The notes beneath the pieces are model-generated. The model saw only the letters and a program-made list of their open reading frames with translations. It had not been told where the DNA came from and did not search any database. A stretch of 32,173 nt of DNA from Deltaproteobacteria bacterium (GTDB lineage: Bacteria > Desulfobacterota > Binatia > HRBIN30 > CADEER01): positions 1 to 32,173 of the forward strand of contig JAJCZJ010000099.1 in NCBI GenBank assembly GCA_029262455.1. Direction: 5' to 3'. How positions within the stretch are numbered: position 1 is the first letter of the stretch; each line of letters starts with the position of its first letter. Positions 7,785 through 16,526 of this stretch are shown here, one piece after another. The translations under genes were made by a program, and so were the position numbers.

Positions 7785-9008
7785 ATGCGCTATCTCACTA
7801 GATCCCTTGGGGCTACTGTCAAGGCGGCGCTCGAGACGTTTCCGGCTGTGTTGGTCACAGGGGCTCGGCAGACAGGCAAGACGACGTTACTTCGCGAAGG
7901 TCTGTCGGGCAGAGCGCGGTATCTCTCGCTCGAGCGCCCCGATGTTCGAGCACGGGCGCTCGACGACCCGGTCGGCTTTCTCGGTGAGGTTTCTGAACCA
8001 ACGATCCTGGACGAGATCCAATACGCGCCGGAGTTGCTTCACTACGTCAAGGACCTTATCGATCGCGACCGATCCCCTGGCCGTTGGCTGCTGACGGGGT
8101 CGCAAACCCTGCCGCTGATGCGCGGGGCAAGTCAGACCATGTCGGGGAGGGTGGCGATCCTTCGGCTCGACTCCTTGTCAGTGGGTGAAGTGGCCGGCGC
8201 GCCGAAGCGCAGTGTCGATGAAGTTCTAAGTCGCGTTTTCTCATCTTCGACGCGCGGTGAATCGCATCCGGTTCCGAGCGTAACGGATTGGCTGCTGCGG
8301 GGTGGATTCCCCGAGCCTAGGTTGAATGCTGCGGTTGATCGACAGTTGTGGTTTGGAAGCTACGTGCAGACGTATCTCGAACGTGATGTTCGTGACTTGG
8401 CGCAGGTCGCGGATCTTGAGACCTTTCGCCGCTTTGTGATGTTACTGGGGGCGCGAACCGGAACAGTTCTCAACATGGCACATCTCGGTCGAGACGCCGG
8501 CGTTTCAGGGCCGACGGCAAAGCGCTGGCTGTCGGTTCTTGAGACCAGTGGGTTGGTGTTTCGTCTGCAGCCCTATCACCGCAGCTTTGGTAAACGAGTT
8601 CGCAAGAGCCCGAAGATCTACGTTCTGGATCCGGGCCTCGCGACCTTCGTTCTCGGACTACATTCCGCCGATGCTGTCGTTCAGGGGCCTAGCCTGGGGC
8701 AGCTGGTTGAAACCGCTACGGTGTCCGAGTGGGTCAAGTTGTTCCATCAGAACGGCGAAGCCCCGACAATCTCGTATTGGCAATCAAACACGACCGCCGA
8801 GGTGGACTTGATCATTGAGCGCAACTCCACGCTCTACGGTATCGAGGTGAAGGCAACTGCCACTCCCCAACCACGACACGGTGATGGAATCGCGAGCTGG
8901 CTTGGACTGGTCGATTCAAGTGCCCGCGGTGTCGTTGCCTGTAATATCGATCGCCCCACCGCGCTTCGCCGCGGCCTCCGCGCCGTGCCCTGGCACCTTG
9001 CCTGGTAG
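7785..9008 (+). CDS. AAA_14/DUF4143 family ATP-binding protein
   Basis: The 407-residue protein starts with a P-loop ATPase domain: Walker A GARQTGKT at residues 26-33, Walker B ILDEIQ at about 74-79 and the sensor-like TGSQ near residue 105. The middle region (about 160-290) is the winged-helix-like part found between the AAA_14 and DUF4143 domains. The C-terminal AEVDLII and YGIEVKAT near 340-360 look like a PD-(D/E)XK nuclease-type core with the expected D and ExK. These proteins are widespread, often horizontally transferred, and their function is poorly known. The gene stands alone with its own palindrome just upstream and no partner toxin or antitoxin recognised. Confidence 0.9.
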   Translation: MRYLTRSLGATVKAALETFPAVLVTGARQTGKTTLLREGLSGRARYLSLERPDVRARALDDPVGFLGEVSEPTILDEIQYAPELLHYVKDLIDRDRSPGRWLLTGSQTLPLMRGASQTMSGRVAILRLDSLSVGEVAGAPKRSVDEVLSRVFSSSTRGESHPVPSVTDWLLRGGFPEPRLNAAVDRQLWFGSYVQTYLERDVRDLAQVADLETFRRFVMLLGARTGTVLNMAHLGRDAGVSGPTAKRWLSVLETSGLVFRLQPYHRSFGKRVRKSPKIYVLDPGLATFVLGLHSADAVVQGPSLGQLVETATVSEWVKLFHQNGEAPTISYWQSNTTAEVDLIIERNSTLYGIEVKATATPQPRHGDGIASWLGLVDSSARGVVACNIDRPTALRRGLRAVPWHLAW

Positions 9009-9064
9009 CGGCCGTTGGGGGGCGGATGTTTCTGAAGATCGGGATACCCAGCACTGCGAGGTGA

Positions 9065-9283
9065 GTGGTGGAAACCGTCGCAATACGGCTCTTGTTTGGT
9101 TTACAGATTCATCAGGACTTTATCGAAGACTACCCTGACTTGGCTTCTGGGTTTGAGAATGTTTTCGAGTCGCTTTCGGTGGCCGAGAGGCGGGAGCTGT
9201 ACGAGTTTCTTTCCGAAGTTGTGCAGGGACCGCGGACACCAATGGAACTCGCTGAGCTTTGGATGCTTCGGGCGCTGAACTAG
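9065..9283 (+). CDS. Small protein, possibly a CdiI-type immunity-like remnant
   Basis: The 72-codon ORF begins with GTG at 9065 or 9068; a purine-rich GAGGTGA lies at 9058-9064 and favours the second GTG. IHQDFIEDYPDLASGF near residues 15-30 and the acidic helical pattern to MELAELW recall small acidic immunity proteins of contact-dependent inhibition systems, but the match is weak and the C-terminus seems short. No toxin gene lies beside it. It follows the ATPase gene by 56 bases in the same direction and could be co-transcribed. Confidence 0.4.
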   Translation: MVETVAIRLLFGLQIHQDFIEDYPDLASGFENVFESLSVAERRELYEFLSEVVQGPRTPMELAELWMLRALN

Positions 9284-9453
9284 GCTTCGTAGGGCCGCGA
9301 CTTTCGTTGATTGTACGTAGAGCTCCACAAGATTCTCGGTAAAGTGATTGGAACAGCGGGTGGCTCAGGCAAGTGAACCTGGGGGGGGCTATAGGAACAC
9401 ATCGAGTCGAGCGCGGATTTTACTCTTTCAGCGGGCTGTTAGGGCATCCCGGA

Positions 9454-9957
9454 TTAGTCTTTGAGAAGTGCCGTGACGGTGCGATCGAGTGCGTTGATGA
9501 AACGCTGGCGGTCGGCTTTTGAGAAGGGTGGTGGACCGCCGGTGACCAGTCCTTCTTCGCGCAGTTCGTGGGAGAGGTCGCGCATGGCCAGGTTGTTCTG
9601 CACGTTTTCTTCATCGAGAACGCGGCCGCGGTGATCGATGGCCAGGGAGCCTTTGGCGACGACGCGTGACGCGAGCGGGACGTCGGCGGTTACGACCAGG
9701 TCTCCCGGGGCGCAGTTGTCGGCGATGTGATCGTCGGCCGCGTCGAATCCCGAGCCGACCTTCACCTGACTGATCTCGGGCAACGGTGGAAGCCTGAGGT
9801 GCTGGTTGGCGACAACGATGACCCGCAATGACCGGCGCTCGGCTACTTGGTAGCATACGTCTTTGAGGGCGCGCGGCGCGGCGTCGGCGTCGAGCCAGAT
9901 GGTCAAGTTGGGTGGCATTGCTGGTTCAGAAAGTAGTAGCGGTTCACCGCTAGGCAC
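9454..9957 (-). CDS. yaiI: YaiI/YqxD (UPF0178, DUF188) family protein
   Basis: The protein matches this conserved small family from end to end. IWLDADAAPRALKD opens the fold, VVANQHLRLP comes next, and AADDHIADNCAPGDLVVTADVPLASRVVAKG forms an acidic PIN-like centre. The tail RQRFINALDRTVTALL is typical. The Asp residues are consistent with a metal-dependent nuclease fold, but no activity is established. The frame allows a GTG start at 9957 with GGGGAG seven bases before it, giving 167 residues; the homologous part starts at ATG 9918. It is a single gene, divergent from the carbon-uptake operon. Confidence 0.9.
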   Translation of the reverse strand: MPSGEPLLLSEPAMPPNLTIWLDADAAPRALKDVCYQVAERRSLRVIVVANQHLRLPPLPEISQVKVGSGFDAADDHIADNCAPGDLVVTADVPLASRVVAKGSLAIDHRGRVLDEENVQNNLAMRDLSHELREEGLVTGGPPPFSKADRQRFINALDRTVTALLKD

Positions 9958-10119
9958 GCCAACACTCCCCGCATTTTCCGACGGCGTGCGGCTCTGGCTG
10001 GCTCGCGCTTTTCGAGAATCGAGTTGCAGGCGCAGAGTTGAGTGCTAGCCTCTCAAGCGATGGTGCTGTTCCCCTATTGCGTTTCGATTGCGCGTTGTTA
10101 AGGGTGACGGGATACCGTT

Positions 10120-10521
10120 ATGTGCTCGACAACCCAGACCTTCAGACGTTCCGGAACCAGACTCCTCTCCACGGTTTGGCTGGCGTTGGTTTTGGGCAGT
10201 AGCTGGGTCGCGCAGACAGAGGCTCTATCGCGCGATCTCAGCGCCATCGTCGGTGCTCGGTCCGTAGCTGGGTCATCGGCCCGGGCAATGTTCGCCGCTG
10301 GGCAATTGGCGGGGCACGAGACGGGAAGCGCTCATTCTTCACCGGGGATCATCGAGTTCGACGAGCCGAGCGATCCTTTCGAGGAACTCCCCGGCTTCGC
10401 CAGTTCCTTGTATCCGACTGCGCGGCAGTTCTGCGGTGCCGGGCTGGCGTGGGGCGAAGGTAGAGCAGCATCCGTAAGCGGGCGGGCGCGGGTTCTCTCG
10501 CGCGGGCCACCCATACCCTAA
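10120..10521 (+). CDS. Possible small exported protein at the head of the SulP-DAB operon
   Basis: The 133-codon ORF has a credible signal peptide: basic residues (RRSGTR) near 9-14, a hydrophobic core LLSTVWLALVLGSSW, then VAQTEA as a cleavage region near residue 36. The mature part has a short acidic stretch (EFDEPSDPFEELPG) and no family I recognise. It lies 98 bases upstream of the SulP start on the same strand. The ribosome-binding site is poor and the last 30 residues are Arg/Gly-rich, so it may be spurious or wrongly bounded. Confidence 0.4.
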   Translation: MCSTTQTFRRSGTRLLSTVWLALVLGSSWVAQTEALSRDLSAIVGARSVAGSSARAMFAAGQLAGHETGSAHSSPGIIEFDEPSDPFEELPGFASSLYPTARQFCGAGLAWGEGRAASVSGRARVLSRGPPIP

Positions 10522-10619
10522 GCACTTTTCTCCGCACTTGGAGGGAAGTTCAGGACACGTTTAGGGCGGTTATTCGATCGCCTTCTTCTGCTTCTGGATT
10601 CTTGCGTGAAGGGTATGAG

Positions 10620-12215
10620 ATGTCCGATTCGACAGTCGCACCGGTGCGGCGTGGTCCGTCCGTTGGTGATGTAAAGGCAGGCTTTTTCGTTTTTCTGATT
10701 GCACTCCCGTTGTGTCTTGGGATCGCGATGGCGAGTTCGTTCCCGCCGATTTCCGGTGTTCTCACCGCCATCGTCGGTGGCGTAGTCGTTACCTTCCTCG
10801 GTAGCGCAAGGCTGACGATCAAAGGGCCTGCCGCCGGGTTGATTGTGATCGCGCTGGGCGCAGTCCAGGAGCTTGGCCAGGGAGATATCGTGGCTGGTTA
10901 CCACCGCGCGCTAGCGGTTGGCGTGATGGCGGCAGTCGTTCAGATTGTGCTTGGACTCACGGGGGCTGCGTCGGCAGGGATCGCGATGTCGCCGGCCGTC
11001 GTTCACGGGATGCTGGCGGCCATCGGGGTCATCATCGTGTCCAAACAGATTCACGTGGTGATGGGTGTCGTCCCCGAGGCGAAAGAGCCGATCGAACTAC
11101 TCGCCGAAATTCCGAACAGTCTTGCCCACGCCAACCCTGAGATCCTTGCTTTGGGGGTCATATCGTTGGCGATTCTGTTCCTCTTGCCGCAGATCCGAGC
11201 GCGCTGGGCGCGCGCGGTTCCGGCTCCACTGGTCGTGCTTGCGGCCGCCGTTCCGCTTGGTCTCCTGTTCGACCTAGACCATGACCACGTCTATTCGTTG
11301 TGGTCAGCGCAGTATCGGGTTGGTCCGGACTACCTTGTTCAGCTGCCCGGCTCCCTGGTGGATGCCATCACATTCCCCGATTTTTCGATGGCACTGACGC
11401 CGGCTTCATTGAAGTACGTTGTGATGTTCGCGCTTGTTGGCTCGATAGAGTCGACCCTCAGCGTCATCGCCGTCGACGCGATGGATCCACGCAAGCAACC
11501 CTCAAACCTCAACCGGGACTTGGCAGTTGCCGGGATCGGCAACCTGTTGTCGGCGATGATCGGCGGTCTACCAATGATCTCTGAGATCGTTCGTAGCAAG
11601 GCAAATGTCGACGCAGGCGCAGAGTCGTCTTGGGCCAACTTTTTCCATGGACTGTTCCTGCTGGGCTTCGTCGCGTTGGTGCCGGGTCTTCTCCAGGAGA
11701 TTCCGCTGGCCGCGCTGGCTGCGATGTTGGTTTATACAGGAGTCCGACTGGCTTCACCGTACGAGGTCCTGCACGTCAAAGGGATCGGACTTGATCAGCT
11801 TCTGCTGTTCATGGTGACTCTGATTGTGACCCTTGCCACAGACCTGTTGGTCGGGGTTGGAGTCGGGATTGCGCTGAAGGTGGTTTTGCACTTGGTTCGT
11901 GGGGCATCGCTTTCGGAGCTGTTTCGTAGTGCGATCGATTTGAGTCGAGAAGGCGACACACTGTGTGTACGATTGAGTGGCGTGGCGGCGTTCACGAACT
12001 TGTTGGCGGTTCGTCGTGCACTCAGTTCGGTCGACGGTGACGTGCGCCGTGTCGTTGTCGACCTCTCCGATGTTAAACTGGTCGACCATACCTTCTTAAG
12101 CCGTTTGGCTGGCATGGCCGATGAGTGGCCGAACGCGATGCTCGAGTTCCACGGTGCAGAATCCTTGGCGCCGACGTCACCGCATCCGCACGCTTCGCGT
12201 AGGAGAGTGCTGTGA
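10620..12215 (+). CDS. SulP family anion transporter (putative bicarbonate transporter) with STAS domain
   Basis: The protein is about 531 residues and starts at ATG 10620 with AAGGG nearby. The N-terminal block GDVKAGFFVFLIALPLCLGIAMASSFPPISG opens a membrane domain of roughly 10-14 helices typical of SulP carriers. KGPAAGLIVIALGA and NLNRDLAVAGIGNLLSAMIGGLPM are the conserved SulP segments. A cytoplasmic STAS domain follows from about residue 440, with VVVDLSDVKLVDHTFLSRL. SulP proteins carry sulfate, bicarbonate or other anions. Bicarbonate is inferred here because the stop overlaps the dabA start by four bases, making this the first clear gene of the carbon-uptake operon. Confidence 0.92.
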   Translation: MSDSTVAPVRRGPSVGDVKAGFFVFLIALPLCLGIAMASSFPPISGVLTAIVGGVVVTFLGSARLTIKGPAAGLIVIALGAVQELGQGDIVAGYHRALAVGVMAAVVQIVLGLTGAASAGIAMSPAVVHGMLAAIGVIIVSKQIHVVMGVVPEAKEPIELLAEIPNSLAHANPEILALGVISLAILFLLPQIRARWARAVPAPLVVLAAAVPLGLLFDLDHDHVYSLWSAQYRVGPDYLVQLPGSLVDAITFPDFSMALTPASLKYVVMFALVGSIESTLSVIAVDAMDPRKQPSNLNRDLAVAGIGNLLSAMIGGLPMISEIVRSKANVDAGAESSWANFFHGLFLLGFVALVPGLLQEIPLAALAAMLVYTGVRLASPYEVLHVKGIGLDQLLLFMVTLIVTLATDLLVGVGVGIALKVVLHLVRGASLSELFRSAIDLSREGDTLCVRLSGVAAFTNLLAVRRALSSVDGDVRRVVVDLSDVKLVDHTFLSRLAGMADEWPNAMLEFHGAESLAPTSPHPHASRRRVL

Positions 12216-15169
12216 CGGCGATGGCTGCGGCGACCTCGCTCAGCGAAGTGAGCGTAGAGGAAAACGCGACCGGGAGATTGCGTGAGATCGTCGAGGAGGT
12301 GTCGCATTTCCTCCCTCAGCAGGCGCCTTTGCATGCGTTTGTCCATCACAATCCGCTTCACGCCTTCGAGCATCTTCCGTTCGAGATTGCCGTCGTCGAG
12401 GCGGCGCAGCTTTTAGGTACCGAGCCCTTCCAGCAGGAATGTGCGTTCAGTCGGCATCTAGAGTCGGGGCGAATCCAGCAACGCGATCTCGAAGCGGTGA
12501 TCGATGCCTCGGAAACGCGGATCGCGGATGAGAATCTGGGCGGGCTGAGCCAGCGCGAGTTCACGATCGGCCGCCTGGGCAACCTGTTCGAGTTACCGCG
12601 TGGGGCTGCGCTGGATTGGATTTTGAGCGAGTCCCACGCGCTCTCTCGCTTTGATAGCAGGGTCTCCGATGGGCGGCGGATGGATCTGCTGGAGCACGCT
12701 CGCACACGCTATGGCGATGGCGCGGTGACGGATCTGGAGTCGCGGTTGTGTCGCGATTTGTGGATCGCGATGGTTGGTGCATCTTCGGCGGGTACCTGCC
12801 GCAAGAAGACTGCGCGGCGTCGCGATCGGATTGTCGATACCGTCGGTGTGGATCCCGACGATTGGGTACATCCGGTCCTGATCCGATTTTGCGCCGCGTT
12901 TCTCGACCAGGGAATTGCGTATTGGCAGATGCCGGACCGAAGCGGTGGGCTCTTGAAGGCGTTTCGTGCAATCTACGGAATCGGTGCGGGACCGCCGGAC
13001 CGCTGGATGCGCGGGCTCCCGGCCGAGTGCCGGCGACAGGAGCGCGAACAATGGGACGCGGAGCGAACCGTCGTTTGGGCGCTGGAATCGCTCGACGTCG
13101 AGCCGAGCGATTGGGCAGAGTTCGTGCGCGATACTCTGTTTTCTCTGCGCGGATGGGCGGGGATGGTTCGGCACTTCGAGGAGCATCCGGATCAGGCGCC
13201 GGTCGAGTCGAGGGCTTGTTGCCTTCTGGAGTACCTAGCGATCCAGCTGACTCTGGACTCGTTCGCCGTACGATACGCCTTGACGATCGACCCTGATACC
13301 GATCCGCAAAGCCGTACCGAAAGCGCGTTGGGCCACGGGGGTGATCTAGCGTACGAGGCCTACTTGCTCGCTCAGTTGCTGCCGACAGACGTCACTCTCC
13401 TGACGGATTCGGATGCAGCCGCCTCCTGGATGAATGCTGTCCGACTACTTGATGACATAGAGCGGCGGAAGCTGTTGCATCTTGCCTACGAGAGGCGGCA
13501 TCGGAAGATCGTTCTGGATGGGATTCTGGCTCATGACCAGCTTACTCGGCAGCAACCGGCCGAACCGGAGTTCCAGGCCGTCTTCTGCATCGATGAGCGA
13601 GAAGAGTCGTTCAGGCGGCATCTCGAAGAGGTCCACCCAGCGTCCGAGACCTTTGGCTATGTCGGGTCATTCGGCGTTTCGATGGTCTATCAGGGGCTCG
13701 ATGATGTCCGTGGGCGCCCGCTTTGCCCGGTAACGATTACTCCGACGCACTTCGTGTCGGAGCGCGCCATCGAGAGCGACGCTGAGTCGACCTACCGAAC
13801 GGCGCGGCTGCGCCGCGGAAGACTCCGACACGCGGCCGGGATCGGGACCAAATCGCTCGTGCGCGGAGGTTTCCTGGCGGGCGCCGGTGGGGTGCTTACG
13901 GTCGGGCCTTTGGTAGCGCGTTGCCTGGCTCCGCGGCTCGCCGAACGCTGGTCGCATCGCGCGGATCATGGCCATCATTCTGCGCCCAAGACGCGTCTCG
14001 CGGTTGAGCGCTTCGACGCCGAAGCCGCCTTGCCCGGCGTCTTGGCGGAGGGCTTCACGATCGGCGAAATGACTTCGATCGTCGAGGCGCTGTTGAGGAC
14101 GACCGGACTTGCGGACAAGTGCCGCCCGCTGGTTTTGCTCATTGGTCATGGGTCGTCGAGCCTCAATAACCCGCACGAGGCGGCGCACGACTGTGGCGCT
14201 ACCGGCGGTGGCCGGGGCGGACCGAACGCGCGTGCCTTTGCCGCGATGGCGAACCATCCGTCCGTCCGTGAGCGCCTGCTCGAAGGCGGCTTGCGCATCG
14301 CGGACGACACTTACTTCGTAGGTGCCTACCACAACACCTGCAACGACGAAGTGACATACTACGACGAGGATCTTCTGCCGCAGCGAGCGCGCGCTCAACT
14401 CCGGCGAGCGCAGCGGGCCTTTGAGAGCGCCCGTCGCTTGGATGCGCACGAGAGGGCTCGCAGGTTTGATAGTGCTCCTCTCAAGTTGGGGGTCAGCCGG
14501 GCGCTACGGCATGCCGAGGAAAGAGCCGTGGACTTGGCACAACCTCGTCCCGAGTACGGTCATGCGACGAACGCGGTGTGTATCGTTGGACGGCGCGAAC
14601 GTACCCGCGGGCTATTTCTCGACCGCCGCGCGTTTTTGGTCTCCTACGACCCTACCTCCGACGAACAGGGGGGTCTGCTTGCTGATCTATTGCTGTCGGT
14701 CGGTCCGGTCGGAGCCGGCATCAATCTCGAGTACTACTTCAGCTTCGTAGACCCGGTTGGCTACGGCTGCGGCACCAAGCTTCCGCACAACATTACCGGG
14801 TTATTTGGCGTGATGGATGGCCACGCCTCAGACCTACGCACCGGCCTTCCCTGGCAGATGGTCGAGATTCACGAGCCGGTTCGTCTACTGCTTATCGTCG
14901 AGACCGAGGTCGAGACGCTGGCGAAGATTCTGAAGACGCACCCGGCTCTAGATCATTTGGTGCGGAACCGGTGGATACAGTTGGTGGCATGGAGTCCCGC
15001 ATCACCGGAGATGCATGTGTTCTGTGACGGTGTGTTCCAGCCGTACGTTCCCGAGCAGTCAGAGATTCCGATTTTCAGGCGATCGGCAGACTTCTATTCG
15101 GGACACCGCGCACACCTTGGTTGTGCCCATATCACATCCGCGTTCGGAGCCATGAATGATGAACAATAG
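12212..15169 (+). CDS. dabA: DabA inorganic carbon accumulation subunit (DUF2309/UPF0753)
   Basis: The 985-residue protein matches the DabA family. FCIDERE places Cys459 and Asp461, and LIGHGSSSLNNPHEAAHDCGATGG places His646 and Cys661. The two-residue and fifteen-residue spacings are those of the characterised DabA zinc site (Cys-x-Asp and His-x14-Cys), which resembles a beta-carbonic anhydrase centre. Family knowledge: DabA works with a NuoL-like DabB in the inner membrane, hydrating CO2 to bicarbonate in a one-way, ion-gradient-driven manner. The start is GTG 12212, four bases after AGGAGAG and overlapping the SulP stop; ATG 12221 is an alternative. It is longer than the best-studied DabA but all key residues are present. 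Confidence 0.95.
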   Translation: MTAMAAATSLSEVSVEENATGRLREIVEEVSHFLPQQAPLHAFVHHNPLHAFEHLPFEIAVVEAAQLLGTEPFQQECAFSRHLESGRIQQRDLEAVIDASETRIADENLGGLSQREFTIGRLGNLFELPRGAALDWILSESHALSRFDSRVSDGRRMDLLEHARTRYGDGAVTDLESRLCRDLWIAMVGASSAGTCRKKTARRRDRIVDTVGVDPDDWVHPVLIRFCAAFLDQGIAYWQMPDRSGGLLKAFRAIYGIGAGPPDRWMRGLPAECRRQEREQWDAERTVVWALESLDVEPSDWAEFVRDTLFSLRGWAGMVRHFEEHPDQAPVESRACCLLEYLAIQLTLDSFAVRYALTIDPDTDPQSRTESALGHGGDLAYEAYLLAQLLPTDVTLLTDSDAAASWMNAVRLLDDIERRKLLHLAYERRHRKIVLDGILAHDQLTRQQPAEPEFQAVFCIDEREESFRRHLEEVHPASETFGYVGSFGVSMVYQGLDDVRGRPLCPVTITPTHFVSERAIESDAESTYRTARLRRGRLRHAAGIGTKSLVRGGFLAGAGGVLTVGPLVARCLAPRLAERWSHRADHGHHSAPKTRLAVERFDAEAALPGVLAEGFTIGEMTSIVEALLRTTGLADKCRPLVLLIGHGSSSLNNPHEAAHDCGATGGGRGGPNARAFAAMANHPSVRERLLEGGLRIADDTYFVGAYHNTCNDEVTYYDEDLLPQRARAQLRRAQRAFESARRLDAHERARRFDSAPLKLGVSRALRHAEERAVDLAQPRPEYGHATNAVCIVGRRERTRGLFLDRRAFLVSYDPTSDEQGGLLADLLLSVGPVGAGINLEYYFSFVDPVGYGCGTKLPHNITGLFGVMDGHASDLRTGLPWQMVEIHEPVRLLLIVETEVETLAKILKTHPALDHLVRNRWIQLVAWSPASPEMHVFCDGVFQPYVPEQSEIPIFRRSADFYSGHRAHLGCAHITSAFGAMNDEQ

Positions 15170-16526
15170 CCTCCTCCATGGCCTCGTGGCCGCCATCTTT
15201 TTCCTTCCGGCCTTGGCCTTGCTACTCTTGGCTGTGCCGGCCTGGTTCGGTCGGCGGATCAGCGAGTCGACCATCAATGCAATTGTCGGATCGGCGTTCG
15301 CGGGCGCGACAACCTGCGCCACGTTGTTGCTGGCTGTCATGTATCTTGGCGGGCAGAATGTAGTCGAGGTTCGGCTCGGCACATGGTTCAGCGTCGAGCA
15401 CTATTTTTTCGACTGGACTCTGGTAGCCGATCACCTTTCCGTCCCTTTCGCGTGGTTCGTGGCGTTGCTCGTGGGCTCGATCGGAGCCTTTTCTCGCCGC
15501 TACTTGCACCAGGAGTCGGGGTATCTTCGCTACTATTTGCTACTGACTCTGTTCGGCGCTTCTACCGAGCTCGTGGTGCTCGCGGGAACGCTGGATATGG
15601 TGTTTTTTGGTTGGGAACTCGTCGGAATTACCTCGGCCCTGCTGATCGCCTTCTTTCACGAACGACGTAAACCGGTGGAGCACGGCTTTCGTGCGTTTGT
15701 AACCTATAGAGTTTGCGATGTGGGCTTACTGTCGGCAGCCGTGTGGATGCATCATTCGGTTGGTAGCTCTGCCTTGTCAGGGCCGACTCCCCTTACCCCG
15801 TGGGGAACTTTCTCTGTTCCGGAAGGGACTGCGGCGGCGACGTTCGTCGGTGCAATGCTTCTGTGGGCTTCGATGGGTAAGGGTGCGCAAGCGCCGCTCG
15901 GCGGTTGGTTGCCTCGGGCTATGGAAGGACCGACACCGTCCAGCGCCATTTTTTACGGAGCGATTTCCATTCACCTTGGCCCTTACCTTCTGTTGCGTGC
16001 TGGATCGCTCCTCGAACATGCTCCATCGGTCGCGCTAGCCGTAGTTCTGGTCGGTGGCACGACTGCCTTGCACGCGACGTTCGTCGGCCGAGTGCAGACG
16101 GACATCAAGAGCGCTCTGGCGTACGCTTCGATGACCCAGGTTGGATTGATCTTCGTCGAGATTGGGCTCGGCTTTCGCTACCTGGCTCTTGCTCACATCG
16201 TAGGCCACGCTTGCCTCCGCAGCTTGCAGATACTTCGATCCCCGAGCTTGCTTCACGATCACCATCACCTGGAGCAGGCGATGGGGCGACACCTACCAAA
16301 AACAGGGGGACATCTCGAACGATTTGTTCCGCGACGGCTTCAACCGTGGTTGTTCCGACACGCGCTGGAGCGCGGCTACTTTGACGCATTCCTGATCCAG
16401 TATGTCGTCCATTCGTTTGTTTCCTGCTTCAGGTGGATCGACGAGCAGGATCGGGCTTGGGTGGATCTGCTTACGAGTGCCACGCCGGACCGGTCGGCGG
16501 CCCCACAAGAGGCGCGGGAGATCTGA
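15156..16526 (+). CDS. NuoL/DabB-like proton-translocating membrane subunit
   Basis: The 456-residue polytopic protein belongs to the Nuo/Mrp antiporter-type family. FFGWELVGIT carries the conserved membrane Glu (residue 154) and MGKGAQAPLGGWLPRAMEGPTPSSA the conserved Lys (242) and signature loop. VQTDIKSALAYASMTQVG is also typical. After about residue 360 the usual later helices seem missing: the chain goes through a His-rich loop (LLHDHHHLEQ) straight to ERGYFDAFLIQYVVHSF, which resembles the C-terminus of NuoL. It starts at ATG 15156, inside the last 14 bases of dabA, so it is translationally coupled. The expected role is the DabB partner that powers DabA. Confidence 0.88.
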   Translation: MMNNSLLHGLVAAIFFLPALALLLLAVPAWFGRRISESTINAIVGSAFAGATTCATLLLAVMYLGGQNVVEVRLGTWFSVEHYFFDWTLVADHLSVPFAWFVALLVGSIGAFSRRYLHQESGYLRYYLLLTLFGASTELVVLAGTLDMVFFGWELVGITSALLIAFFHERRKPVEHGFRAFVTYRVCDVGLLSAAVWMHHSVGSSALSGPTPLTPWGTFSVPEGTAAATFVGAMLLWASMGKGAQAPLGGWLPRAMEGPTPSSAIFYGAISIHLGPYLLLRAGSLLEHAPSVALAVVLVGGTTALHATFVGRVQTDIKSALAYASMTQVGLIFVEIGLGFRYLALAHIVGHACLRSLQILRSPSLLHDHHHLEQAMGRHLPKTGGHLERFVPRRLQPWLFRHALERGYFDAFLIQYVVHSFVSCFRWIDEQDRAWVDLLTSATPDRSAAPQEAREI

